From positions 32,217 through 96,216 of the forward strand of contig WBMV01004166.1 in assembly GCA_013396655.1 (NCBI GenBank): a stretch of DNA of 64,000 nucleotides, written 5' to 3'. This document shows positions 1-13,000 of this stretch, piece by piece; within the stretch, counting starts at the first letter, position 1, and each line of letters begins with the position of its first letter. A program made the translations under genes and the position numbers. Source of the stretch: Campylorhamphus procurvoides (lineage: Eukaryota > Chordata > Aves > Passeriformes > Dendrocolaptidae). The notes beneath the pieces are model-generated. The model worked only from the letters and a program-made list of their open reading frames with translations. It had not been told where the DNA came from and did no database searches.

Positions 1-518
1 CATTTTAAAAAAATTTTCTGAAATTGGTCTAGTGGTAGGAAAAAAAAGATGAAGAAGAGTTTCAGCTTGGATAATAATAAAAAATATGTGTCCCCTTTGA
101 CAGAATTAAAATTGATTATTAAAGTAAACACAACAATGTGGTTAGCTCCATCTCTGTGTATGTTAAAGAAATACATATTTCCAATGGAAATGAAGTCCTT
201 TAATTGGTGAATATACTTCATCACACAAAAAGCTACTCGTAATGGAAATTCTAGCTAGTGGGAGAAAGCCAATGGAGTTTAAAAAAAAAACAAAAACAAA
301 ACAACAAATAAACAACAAAAAAACTCCCCCACACACACAAAAAAAACCCCTCAGGTTTGCACTTGAAGAAATGGCTGTAGATGAAGAAAGTGATTTTTTT
401 TTCAACTGTGTGCTTGTGCCCTTAATGAAGACTCTCCTATTGACTTGAAAACATGTTCTAGCACAGAAATGTACTGTGTTGCTGCATTTCTGTTGTTTAA
501 ACCACTAAAGGGCAGTGC
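1..518. other. AT-rich stretch, no gene seen
   Basis: There are runs of A and AC-rich simple sequence around 278-350. The short open frames on both strands depend on these low-complexity tracts and show no recognisable domain or splice context. Confidence 0.6.
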
Positions 519-650
519 AGAATCATAGAAACATCTGGACAGATGATGACCTCTGGAGAGAATTGTGTCCTACCCTCTAATGAAAGCAAACTTGGGTCAG
601 GCTGCTCAGGGCCCTGTGCCTGTGAGCTATTGTTCTTAAAATGGGTGCAA
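519..650 (-). mobile_element. CR1 LINE 3'-end fragment
   Basis: The plus strand reads AGAATCATAGAA at the left edge, the reverse complement of the short repeat that closes CR1 elements. It continues with the usual minus-strand CR1 text, including GACCTCTGGAGAGAATTG and a segment close to CTGCTCAGGGCCCTGTGCC. Only about 130 bases remain and they are diverged, so this is an old, 5'-truncated copy. The family assignment is from memory of the CR1 3' consensus. Confidence 0.65.
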
Positions 651-3600
651 CTACTAAGTGAGGTGTGAGTTATACTAAAGAGCAAGGAAAGCATTGCATT
701 GCAGGAGTATCATTGGTATCATATGTAGCCTACTAAGTTATTAAAGACCAAGTGCTATTAAAACACAAGAAACTTCCATATACAACCTCTGTGGTTGTTT
801 TCCATCACAGTTGTACATAATTTGAATTTAAAGTTATGATTTTCTGGAAAAAAACAATCTTAACAAGGTATATTTGAGCATATATGTGGGTATGTATGCA
901 AATTGCACGTATTATTTCCAAGTACAAATCACTGCATTTTTCATATGCATACAAAGTGGAATTAGCTTTTGATATATTTTTTCTAAGCATATTTATAAGA
1001 ATATTTTTTCTTTCAAATTACAAGTAATATTAGAAAATAATAATAAAAAAATTAGTACTATTTTATAGGTCAAAGTTTATAATGAGTATTTTACAAGAAA
1101 GCTATAGGAAAAATATGAAAATATAGCTAAGCTTGTAAAACAAAAATGTTCTCTATTTGATCATAAAGTAGGAAGTTAATGTATGTTGTATTACAGTAAA
1201 ATTCAAGCTGCTTGTTACTGGAGGGCAGAAAAACAATGAAATAATCTTAATGCAACTGTTACCAGAAGAATAGTATGTTCCTTTAAATTCAGAAAACTTA
1301 CAGACTAATAAATATTACCGAAAGTTTTGTATTCATCTCACTAGGTTAACAAAATCTTTTAAAACCAGTATTAGTTATAATAGACTACAATACATTAAGG
1401 AGTTCATCTTTTTAAAGACCTGACTGTCTCAGGTGAAATGATGTTACATCAAAACCTTGAAGTGTAGCATGGCCTCATGCTAAAATGTCTATCAATTACA
1501 TTGATAAAAACATAGAAATAGGACTACCTAATGCTTTAAGTGGAGAAAATGTCTGAATTCAATTGGAAAATGGCCACAATAGCATAGAAGTAGAAACTGT
1601 ATTTCTGTTATATCAAAAATAAACAGAAAGTGAAGAAACTGTTTTTTCAGTATGTATACAGAAATGAATATACAGAAGAAATGCAGCAATCTAGTTCTCA
1701 AAACAACTTTGATATTGCTTCCATTTGTATGCAAAAAACCTCACTTTTTTCTGACAGATATTTCAGCTCTGACTTACTAGGAATAGTGGTGTAATTCCGA
1801 AAAATAATCACAGCATTTTTCTGTGAACTTTTCAGTTGAAAAAGTACCATGTAATACTAGAAAATTAAATTTAGGAAAAGTGTTTATTTCAGCTCAGAAA
1901 ATATATTCCATCCCTTTTAGTCTACAGTTAAAGCCATCCAGTTGACAAAGAGCTATAATAAAATGTGGAAGCATTTTCTATAAGATTTCATAGACTGGGG
2001 CAGAGGGAAGTTAAAACAAAACAAAACCACAAAAAGGATAAAAATTAAAAATTAGTTTAGCCAATCAAGACAGAAAATATTAAGGACTCCAACCCACTTT
2101 TGAAAATTTGACTCTCTCTCTTATTCCCAAACTTTTTCCAGCAAATTGATCTCAGAGTCAGGAATGAATTTTAATAACTCTAACTCTTCATTGTGAGAGT
2201 GAAATTACTGAGCTGGTTGTGACTTTTGGTGGTAAACAACCATAAACTTTTCTTATTTGTGACTAAGTTGGATTTAGCTTTTCCATTATAGAAGCAGTTT
2301 GGAATAGCAGAAAAATATTTCTGACCTATAGAATTTTTGAGCTTCTGAGAGCAAGAATTTCTCTTTGGGCAACTATATTTTTAACAACTAATGAGAATTT
2401 GATAATTTTCTTCATTATCAGACTGTCAAAATGAGATGAGAGGCAGATTTTCTCTATCCATTTACAAAAAGCGTATCTGGTCATACAGCTATAATGCATA
2501 TTTCAACTGGTTTGAGGAATCCTTGGTGGGGGCGGAGGGAAGTTCTAAATAAACATGACCTTTTGTAATATGACCATGAACACAAATAAAAATCAGTCCT
2601 TGATGTGATCCACAGACATGAACAGTATTATACTAGGAGAATCAATGTCACAGAACAGCTGCCAAACAAACAAGGCAGTTTATGGCAGCCAGGAAGCACT
2701 GAAAGCTTCTGATGTGTGCAAGAGTGAAGAAAAGAGCACAGTGAACATGGTGGGCTTCATTTTCAGTGTCCTTTAGTTTTTGTCTGTCTGCCTATTTAGA
2801 TGATTACTGTCCTAAACTGTGTCCTAACAAAACTGAGCATTTTAGTTCAGGAGTTCTTTTGCTGCAGAGGATGCACAGTTAGAGGAAAAGACAAAACCAG
2901 ATCCACGTCAGTGCTCTGTCCACAGTGGAAAATCCTGTCACTTATGTGTATACAAGGCTGTGATAATAGGGTCACATTCAGGTTAGCTTTCATAGAAGCA
3001 TGCCATAGAGACTTGCTTCAGCTTCCTTTACTGTCGAGCCTTTCTCACCAGTCTTCAATACAAAATTCCTTGGACTATTTCTCTACCCCTTTAGCAGCAA
3101 ACCTATCTTAAACACACTGAAATATTACATATTCAGGGTATGGGGTTTTTTGGTTGCTTGGTTTCTTTTTTTTTTTAATTGTACTTATTGTTTGCTTGTT
3201 TGTTTGGTTGATTACTTGTAAACTGTCATTTTGAAAGTGTGTTGCCTTCTTTTTAATCTCTGGAGCACTTCTTTTTTTTGTGTGTGTGTTTTGTTTTTTT
3301 TTTTTTAGGAGTAGGATTTCTGTAAAATGATTGCTTGGGTTGTCCCAGTTTTTCACACTGAAAATTATTTGATCACTCATCAATTCATTGCATATGCTCA
3401 CATACTCTCCCTGCTGTGTAGAAATTGTAACAAAGCAATTTAGCATAAAATAAATTACCTGTTTAACTTCAGCTTTTGTCTATCTCAGTCTCCAGCCCTC
3501 TCCACCTGGCTCATCTATCTGTTCAGCCTTGTCAAAGGCCAGACTGTGAGTACTTCTGGATACACTTTTATTGCATGTCTGTTTTTAGCTACCACAATGA

Positions 3601-6600
3601 GGTTTTTTATCCTGATTTGATCCTCTGTTGCAGTGCAGTGGTGAGGTGCAATTAGAGAAGAATTCTGCAGCTGATCTCTTGTTCAAATGAAGCCAAAATA
3701 ATGTCTTCAGGGCTCTGTGACAATTTGGAGAACAATGTCCATCTTAGTCAGAGATTACAGCTTGCAGATATCCAAATTCAACAGCTGGAATCTGCCCATC
3801 TACCACCCCTCTTCAAGCACCAGTTCCTTCACATGTGTAGAGTTAAAACAGGTTATAAAGAATGATCTTTAATTAACAACCATTCTAATTTAAGACATTC
3901 CATATGTGTATAATAAAAGTACCAGTAAAAAACTATTTGAAGTTTGGTACAAAGCTTAGCCAGAATTATGTGTTTTTTCAGCTACTGTAAATCCATTGTC
4001 TATCCAGAATCTATTTCAATCTTTCTCTCTTCATTTGTCTGCAGTAATTTTAACTCATTTAGGAGATATTATGGAAGCTTTTTCTCCAAATTTACTGCAA
4101 ATAGAAAATAAATTAGCCACTGTAAAATCATGAGAACACTACTGGCTAGGCTAAGTAGTAATGTGTTTCAAGCTGAGCAAGCAGATGGCACTATTTTCAT
4201 TCTTATTCATTTATTTTAAAGTATTTTGTTCAATTTTTTTAAAAAAAAGTACTCTCTGAATACTGAGGGTAAAAATACAGCAAACATTTTAGGAAGGAGT
4301 TTATAATCTTGCAGCAACATTTTAATACATATACACAGAATGCTATTTTCAAAACAATAACAAAAGAAACCCCTAAATATTTGAAAAATGTTCATATGTA
4401 AAAGATAAAACTATAAGCTTAAACTAAATTTTTTCTGCTAAATGGTGAATTAAAATTCAGAATGCCACTCATACATGTTTTCATTTAAATGAAATGTGAT
4501 GTAAAAATCAGAGATGCTGTACTAAGAACATAATAATCTATAACATATGAAATCTTCATTTCTTCAGTCTCTTACTCCATAAGTGACACTGATTGATTAT
4601 TACATATAACCATAGAAAGCTTGATACTAATGGAGCACTGACTACCCTGGATAATAAAATGTGTTCCTTAAATTGACACAAAATCCTTCCAGACAGAAGC
4701 ATCATAAGAAAAGCCAAGTGAAAACAAAAAAAAAATCTGTCTCATCAGCAAGCCCAAGTCATATTAGACTCAACAGAGACAATCAAGGGCAATCACCCAG
4801 TCTCACCACTGAGTGACAGAAAAATTCCTCAACCCACTGTAGTCCACTGGTTACGTCTGTTTCTTTAGTTGCACTTCTCTGTTGATGATTTTAGTGACAA
4901 GCCTTTCAATATGTAGAATATTTCAAATCTTCATATATCTTGTATGTGATACATATCTCACAGATAGATTTCATTCATATGCCTGTCCTACATTTCCAAT
5001 CCTAAGGAAAGTATGCAGGAAACTTTCTCTGTCCACTTGAGTTACTGGTTTTCAGCTTCATTTGAACAGAATCACGGAGAGATCCCCAATAAAGATGACT
5101 TGAACAAGCTACTAAGTAGCAACCATTTTTTTGCATAATATCAATATAATATAATTTTCAAGTTCAGATTTGTAGGTAACAGGTAATTTAGGAATATTCT
5201 TTTAAATTTGTGGCATATACTCATCATGACTCTAAAGGAAAGGAGATAATGAAGGTCATGCTGGTATCCCAGTTTAATAACATATCTAGAAACACTAACT
5301 TATAGAGGTTCAACACTACTTCTGAAAAAGTAAGAGATACAAATTAGTTTTCCAGTAACTATATAGCCACTGTATAGAATTAGAAATGTAGAAAAAGTTT
5401 GTATTTCCTCAAGGAATTTCCTGGAGGAAGGAATGGATGAGACATATTTGTGCTGTTAATGTGGAAGGGATAGTTCTCCTAGATGTTGATATCATCTGGG
5501 GTCGTTTGTCTGTATCATGAACAGGATAGGACTGTTCCATTTTTAACTTCGAAGAATTGCATCTTATATATTCATCCCAGTGCATAATGAGGTTTTTTGA
5601 TTACTATTTTTGAATCTATAAGGAAAATATTTGCAATTGGTTTATAATTTATGTAAAGTCCAGTTTGCATACATAGACACATACATATAAATCGATTTCT
5701 ACAATCATGATTTCCCTTCATTTTTCAATAAAAATTCCTCTCCTTTTTAATGTCCTGCTGTCCTTTAGAGTGATAGTTCTTAACCGTTAAAAAAGACTCC
5801 TGTAAATTTTCTACTCATACTGCATAGATTTAGATATACAAAAACTCATTTGATTGTCAGTTCCACTGTAACTGATGCCCTTATTTCCAAAGATCATAAA
5901 TTTCAACTTTTTACTTTATAGCATCAGACTCTAAATTGCATTATGAGCTGACATTAAGGCTGAAAACAGGACTATTATTTTCTAGTGTAACTTCTTATGC
6001 ATCAATGCATTCCAGTTAAGGGACTTATTTTTTCTTTCCTTGTTTGATGTTTGATTTTTCCCACTGCTGCCTGTCTTTCAAACATCTGACAGAGATTTTG
6101 TTTCTTGATAGGTACTTCCACTAATCTTGTTAGCTATCTGAAAAGCCAGGTCCTACTGCTCTTTCAAATCTTCTACACAATTCCAGTTATACAATTCCAC
6201 AAAATCGTCATGCATTCGGCATATCCTTTGGGCTTTTAAAGGTCAAAATATTACTGCTTTTCCACATTATCTACTATTTCTACATGATTTATACGCAAGA
6301 ATGATTTCCTTGTTATATTTGTACTGCATACTGTCTTCCTTCCATAATTCATTAGAAATTTCCTTTCATCATTATATAGAATTAACATTCCCTACCTGGA
6401 AGCTCTGTGTATACAATAGACTAAGAATTAGTATTTCCAACTTGCGGTTCATTAAGAAAATCATATGTGTGTGCTCACATATATATATGTGAGGGGGTGT
6501 GGTTTGCAGTTTTTTAATATGTTTGTTCAGAGGTCATGGAATAGTTCTGAACCAAAAACTTCCAGTTCATTAGCAGATAATAGCAGATAATTTTTGACAA

Positions 6601-6801
6601 CCAGAAATTGCTTATACTGTCGACAGATGTATAGAATTATTTATAGGAAGCATACAGTATCTTCTATTCTGTCACATATGCCATTGCTTTTGCTAGTGCT
6701 ATTAAGCCAATAAAAATAGTAGTTTACTTCTATGTGTTAAAAAAACATCATTATTTGCAGTGTAATATTAAACTCATTTTCATATTCCTATATATAGGCA
6801 G
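651..6801. other. AT-rich stretch, no gene or clear repeat
   Basis: No CR1 or LTR signature was recognised. T-rich tracts lie near 3165-3306 and account for the lysine-rich minus-strand frame there. Several short frames exist, but none combines good splice borders with a coding-like composition. Confidence 0.5.
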
Positions 6802-6857
6802 GAGTATCATTTCATATCTCGAATTATTCGAGTATCATTTCATATCTTGAATTATTC
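6802..6857. repeat. Tandem duplication of 28 bases
   Basis: The 28-base unit starting GAGTATCATTTCATATCT is present twice head to tail, at 6802-6829 and 6830-6857, with one difference (CTCGAA against CTTGAA). The near identity suggests a fairly recent replication-slippage duplication. Confidence 0.9.
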
Positions 6858-6954
6858 TGGAGTAAGATTCACTCATATATTTTTAAACCCCTTCCTAGTC
6901 AGCAAAGAGAAATAAACAACTTTTAAAGGACTATTCACACGCTCACAAGAGATG

Positions 6955-7445
6955 CATAATACCTACTTAGTGGTTGAGGAAAAGGCTGTGGATGTTGTTT
7001 ACATGGATTTTAGTAAAGCCTGTGGCACCATTGCCCACAGCATTCTCCTGGAGAACTGGCTACTCATGGCTTGAATGAGTGCACAGTTCACTGGATAAAA
7101 AACTTTCTGGATGGCCAGGCCCAGAGAGTGGTGGCGAATGGGTCTAAACCCAGCTGAAGTCTGTTCACAAGTCTGGTTCCCCAGGGCTCAGTATTGGGGT
7201 CACTTCTGTTTAATATCTTTATCAATTATCTGGACAAGAGTATTGAGTGCACCATCAATCTGTTCACAGACAATGCTAAATTGGGTGGGAATGCTGTTTT
7301 GCTGGAGAGTAGGAAGGCTCCTGCAGAGGATTCTAGACAGGCTGGATTGACGGGCCAAGGCCAGTTGGATGAGGTTCAACAAGGTCAGGTGCTGAGTCCT
7401 GCACTTGGGTCACAACAACTCCATGCAGCACTACAGGTTTGCTGA
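6955..7445 (+). mobile_element. CR1 LINE fragment, reverse-transcriptase region (broken)
   Basis: This is part of the CR1 second open frame, which encodes the reverse transcriptase. Near 6980-7045 the frame reads AVDVVYMDFSKA, the conserved block ahead of the palm. Near 7190-7285 it reads GSLLFNIFINYLD and then LFTDNAKLGG, the counterpart of the catalytic [FY]xDD box. Here the second aspartate is replaced by asparagine, so the catalytic motif is lost. In-frame stops and frame changes between these blocks show the copy is dead. Both the 5' part and the usual CR1 3' tail are missing, so it is truncated at both ends. The calls in this span are short overlapping frames with no host function. Confidence 0.88.
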
Positions 7446-9722
7446 AGAGTGGCTGGAAAGATATTAGATTATTGCTTAACTGGACTGTTATTGCATATTG
7501 GATTATTGGATGAGTGGGAAAGATATTACTGGGGTGGAAGAGGAGGGAAGATAGAGGTTTGTGATTTTCTTGTGGCACAAACTGTCTTAAAGCATTAAGT
7601 GTTTTTTCTGCCCCACTCCACAGGTTAACAAAGAAAGCAATTTTCTACAGTCCTACATTCTTCTAAGATTTCATTAGAGACCCGGCAGTTGACAGAAAGA
7701 ATATTTTCCAATTTCTCTCATTTTTGAGTCACAATGGAGGCCATTTTTCTGAATAATAGAAATAATTATTTTGTTGGGTGTTTTAAATGTTTGGGAATCT
7801 GCATTTTCTGAGGTTTGGAGGGGGTGGTGTGGCAGTTTAGTGAGTTTTGTTATTTTTTCCCTTTTCTTTGTATGTTTTTGCAGCTCAATGTTCAAATAGA
7901 ATGGCACAATAGGCTGTGCATTATGGTATTCTAGAGAAATGTTCTGGAAACTTTTATATAGAAAGAAGAGAACAGAATGCCAGAAACCTCCTAGACATTT
8001 CATAATTAGTTCATAATCATAAGTAATTCCCTGGAGTGTCTCATCATGTTCATGAGCTCTTTAAAAGACACAAAGAATTGAAAGAACAATACTTGCAAAA
8101 TTGACAGTATTTTTTTCAATTAGGCAAAATATGGTACTAGAAAAAATAAGCACTGATACTTTCCAAGTGATCATGATAATATTTTATGATTCCAGTAAAT
8201 TTTTGCTTAATACTCATTATAGTTGAATGTCATATTTGTTATTTTTAAACACTGTAAAAAAGAGACAATATATATATATTCAAAAAAGATACAAAATACC
8301 AGGTGAAGTCTCAACTTTTAGAAATAATGCATATTGAAATAAGGACCTCTCTTACTGCACAAAGGGAGTAGGATCTGCCTTCCACAGGTTGCTACAATTT
8401 CTTCCAGGATCTTCTATCAGGAGCTGATGTTTGATATTGCGACATCACATATGACAAACTGGCCAGTGTGCTCATTCCCAGAAAAGAAAAATCTCCTTGT
8501 TCTATGGGAATTAACATGATTGAAGACAGTGACTACCTCTAGCCTCCTGAATACACCTGGCCCAAGAAGCCATTCCTGGCCCCAGGTTTAATGAACTAAT
8601 GAACTAATACCCCTCCTTCTCACTATTCAGTGTAGGGTAGCCTGTCATGCCATCTTTAGCTGGGCAGCCACCTCCAGGTTTTATAGTGCTTGGTCTTAGG
8701 TTTTCTTTGGTGTCTGAACCCTCAGACATTTGCTTATAATTTTCTTTGCTGTGGATTTTTAAGTTCTCCATGGTTGAAAAAAAAAAAGTTGTGACTGTGC
8801 CACAGCTCAGCTGTTGTTTCTTTTTTTTAGAACCTGAAATGGCATTATCTATTTCTCTCCAAAAAACAAAAATCAATTGACCCAAATGGATTTATCCTTT
8901 GAAAAGACTTGCAAAGTTATTATTATAAGACATATTTTAATTAAGAAAATGCAATTACATCATCCCTCATGCGTATGTGTTCTTATGTCGGCTTGTGTAC
9001 AGAACTTAAATAGGCCTCTAATTTGCAATTATAGGTATATACGAAATGTAACAGAATAAATATCACACCATGATTTTCTTTATCCTCTGTTGGTACTTTG
9101 AATGTTTATACCAGTATTTCTGAAGTTCTTTGACCCATTATATAGAGCATGGCTATTCTCAAAATATATACAGTGAACAGAGTTAAAATGTACTTATCTG
9201 AGTCACAGTGTTTATTCTCATCTCTATGGTCAGGCTAAGATCAAGTAGCATGATAAATGTATGGGTTTCCTGGCAGCAAGAAATGTTCAGTTTCCAATCT
9301 ACCACTTGGATTTTTCACCAACTCAGAGGTGAAGGTGGGAGATTCTGAAGACAGATGCCACCTAGGGATCTTATTATCCCGTATTTAAAACATCATAGGT
9401 TGCTCATGTCAACAGAATTCTGGTTGTCTGTTTACAAGAGCCTTTTTGAAAAACTGGTTTTTTGTTACAACTAGTATTTTTCAATAGGTTGTTCTGTTTT
9501 TCTCAAGTCCAAGATGGAATCTCTCTCTAAGCTTTATATTGGAAAAGTGTCCAGAGTTACTTGATATGTTCATGTCACTTAAACAAGAACACCTGTCTGA
9601 CCCCTTGGGCCATAGCTTCAGCCTCCATGACACTGAAATCATTAAACTCTTTTTTCCCATCCATATCCAAAATGGTTTTGTTTATGAATAAGGTAGCTAA
9701 AAATACCATAAGCCACATATTT
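7446..9722. other. Unique-looking AT-rich stretch
   Basis: No repeat family was recognised. A (TA)n tract lies at about 8268-8279. Open frames at 7674-8003 and 8604-8885 (minus) are rich in lysine and serine from A-rich DNA and have no convincing splice borders. Confidence 0.45.
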
Positions 9723-10060
9723 TACAGAATCACAGAATATTCTGAGTTAGAAGGCACCCACAAGGTCCCTTTCAAAGTCCAGCTCCTGGCCTTGCACATG
9801 ACAGAGTCACACCATGTGCCTGTCCAAATGCTTCTTGAACTCTGTCAGCCTTGGTGCTGTGATCACTTCCCTGGGGAGCCTCTTCCAGTGCTCTGGATGA
9901 AGAACTTCCTTCCGATATCCAACCTAAACCTCCCCTGACACAACTTCAGGCCATTCCCTTGGATCCTGTCACTGGTCACCACAGAGAAGAGATCAGTGCC
10001 TGCCCCTCCTCTTCCCCTCATGAGAAAATTGAGGACTGATGTAAGATCCCTTCTCAGTCT
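9723..10060 (-). mobile_element. CR1 LINE 3' end
   Basis: The left edge has ACAGAATCACAGAATATTCT, the inverted CR1 terminal repeat, followed by the characteristic minus-strand text (GAAGGCACCCACAAGGTCC, then CTTCCGATATCCAACCTAAA, then CAGGCCATTCCCTTGGATCC). The element is therefore in minus orientation with its 3' end at the left. It stops at a run of 18 T (10060-10077) in the middle of the normal CR1 text, the usual 5' truncation. The plus-strand open frame across it (9561-9938) is only CR1 read backwards. Confidence 0.9.
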
Positions 10061-10077
10061 TTTTTTTTTTTTTTTTT
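10060..10077. repeat. Poly(T) run of 18
   Basis: Eighteen consecutive T at the 5' truncation point of the adjoining CR1. It may be a slippage-expanded tract or a junction of two insertion events. Confidence 0.95.
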
Positions 10078-13000
10078 ATGTAGTAGTGAATTTTGGATGC
10101 CTATGCACATAACTTAAGCATCTTTTATGATGATATGAATAGAAAACTTCAGGACCTATTTTAGGAAACACTTAAATGTGGAGTAAAGTCAAAAGTTATC
10201 TTCATCTTCTTATTTAAATGCTCTAAAGATTGATTAAAAGGTACTACTGTTTTCTATGAATGTCCAGAATGTGATTCATTCCTTCACATAGCAAGCTGTC
10301 CTACAGAGCAGAGAAACATTGGAAAATTTTTGGAAAGTAAACACTGTTATTCAAAGTCATGTGAAAAAAGCTGGATTGTCTGTTGCCTGAAGACTTGAAA
10401 CAATTTTAACCTTTAGGCACAGCAAGTGCCTATACATCAGCAAGCCTATACATCAACTGTTTTAGATACTAGAGCATTCACAACTTTGTAAATAGGAATG
10501 TTGAAGAATAAACTTTTGGCAGTTATTATCAAAGTGAACTTGTACATACTGAAATTACTTTTTCAATTGTAAATTCTTCAGAATTCCGAACTCTATTTCA
10601 AAACTCAAGCTCCCTTTAATTGTTTGCTTAGATTCTTTTATACTTACAAGGTAATTTTAATTTCACATTTTCCCACTGGATATTTTTAGGGCAAAAATCT
10701 TCAGCAAACTCTAGTTTTCACTTTGGAGGAAATTAGGGCTTCTACAGAGGTTAGAAAAATGTTCTTTATGTGGAAAAGACAGTGATAGCAAGTCATGAAG
10801 CTGGTGCAGTCTTTTTGCACTGTGAAAAATGTGTGACATAACTAGATGTTAACACCTAGCTTCACAACAATCCATCCTTTGCTTACCTTTTTCTCTGTCA
10901 TCCCCTCGCTTTACATGAGCAAGTGCAGGAATCCCCAGGGACCTCTACTTGCAGGAATACATTATTCCATGGGTATTGGCGAGTGAGGGGGTCTTTGCCC
11001 ACTGCTTTCTCTGTAAAGCTCATGAGAGACAGAGGATGGGGCGTATAGCACACATTATGCATTATTACTTTTCCTTCTCTTAAATCAGCAAAAGAAGAAA
11101 CAAAAAGGATTCCGGTGTGGGGACAGGGACAAAAAAGACTTTCATTTCCACAGAAAAAGAACTTGACAACAACAATATTGCAATATTTAAAGTTTTTCAC
11201 TATGTGTTGAACAGATGTGCACGTATGTACAGACTTGTTTTCTCTATTTGTTAATTTTTTTCTTTTTTTTTTTTAAAGGAATGGAATCTTTGAAAAAAAA
11301 CTTAATTTATAATACTTAGATTATAAAGTGGAATACTAGTTTTAAATATTTACCTGTGATAAAACAAATTGGTTTGGCTGATAATACTGTTTTTTCTCTT
11401 AAGCCTTAACATCCAAACAACTTTGGAATTTCCAGTGTTTAGCATGTATGTCATGTTGTTTTCCTGTGTAACACAAAATAAATACCACCTGATTAAAATT
11501 CACATGGCCCCATGGCAAATAATGCCTATGCTTTGTGAGAGCGCTAGGACACCAGATTGGGAAGAACATTCTATTATAAAGTCTATATAGGAAAATATTT
11601 AGGTTTAAATGTGTCTCAGATTCCCAGTCTCTTCCTGGAAGTCTCTTTGAATCTCATTCTTTGATAAGACACTGGTAAATATATATGACGCCAGCAAAGA
11701 AAAATGAAATTAAACAAAAAACAGAGCACTCTTCAGACTTGTCCTTCATTGTGAAATTGGTAGATACAGACAGTTCCAACGGAAAAGAAATTTTACATAT
11801 ATGCATCTATACAGTTCTATTTCAGAGAGAATATTTTAAAACTGGATTCTCAAAAAATACAAAGGACAGACTGATTAAGGAGCCTTTGGGTAGCATCCCA
11901 GCTATAATTATATGTTCAGCTGCTTCACTAGTTGTCATTGAATTTATTAGCCCTTTGATGAAGTCACAAATGAGCTCTCTATGAGAGATCTCTTATAGAT
12001 CTCTGTTCTCCTCTGACATCCTCTCACTGTCTATCCATTCCTTCATTGGTTATATGGGGAATCTATGACCACTTACTTAAAGCGCCTCAATTTAGAGTTG
12101 AGAAGTAGGTAGAGTTAATGAATATTTTAATGACTGGAGGTCACCAGACACTTCCTTGGAAAGTTTAGTTGTTCTTTAGAAAAGACTTTTTGCTGTTGCT
12201 GTTGTTCTTTGCTTTAGGACACTAACCAGTCAAGCATACAAATATATAATTTCTGTTCTTGTAAGAAAGATGACCAAGATGATAAGAAAAACTGCCCGCA
12301 AACTTTCAAAAGCTATTAAAATTATAAAATATTAGACCAAGAATTGGTTTAAAGAAAGTATTCAGCAATAAAACGGCATATGGTTTTCTATAATATCATA
12401 ATCATAATATCAATATCATAGATAATGACTGGGAATATAGATTGAAGGTATAAAAGAGAATATCCAACATAGGAATAAAAACAATTAGTTGTTCAGCTTC
12501 AAAAACACTCAGAACACGGAGAAATAATGCAGAGGTGTTTTGACACCAAGCTCCTACAGATTTAAGAAGCAGACAAACACCCATATATCTGTAAATACTT
12601 AAGTCATAGAATATGTAATAACAGAGCTCTGGCTCATAGTAATGGTTATTAAGATCCTGTGCAACCTTTACTTTCACAAATTACAATGACAATAGATAGG
12701 AAATTTATTTCAATAAACGAAATAAAGACCTCATCAATCTGTAGAGGATAAGAGAATTCAGTCTGCACAAAGACCAGCTAAGTCACCTGAGGAACAAAAA
12801 AACCCATAAGCTGATGCAAACAAAAGCAAACAGTCAAATCCATATTCAGTAAACAGTGGAGGATTAAAAAAAGCAGTGGTGCCCACATTTCTTTGAAGGT
12901 ATTGAAGAACTGACGCATTATCAATGCACTGAGATAGGATGGAAAAAGTTAACACTTCACACTAGGACATGTGATACATACACCAATGGAGCAATTGCAT

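Noticed and set aside
3108..3446. Lysine-rich minus-strand frame of 112 codons
   Set aside because: Driven by T-rich tracts at 3165-3306.
9561..9938. A 125-codon plus-strand frame
   Set aside because: Its second half is the antisense of a CR1 3' end and its first half is AT-rich DNA without features.
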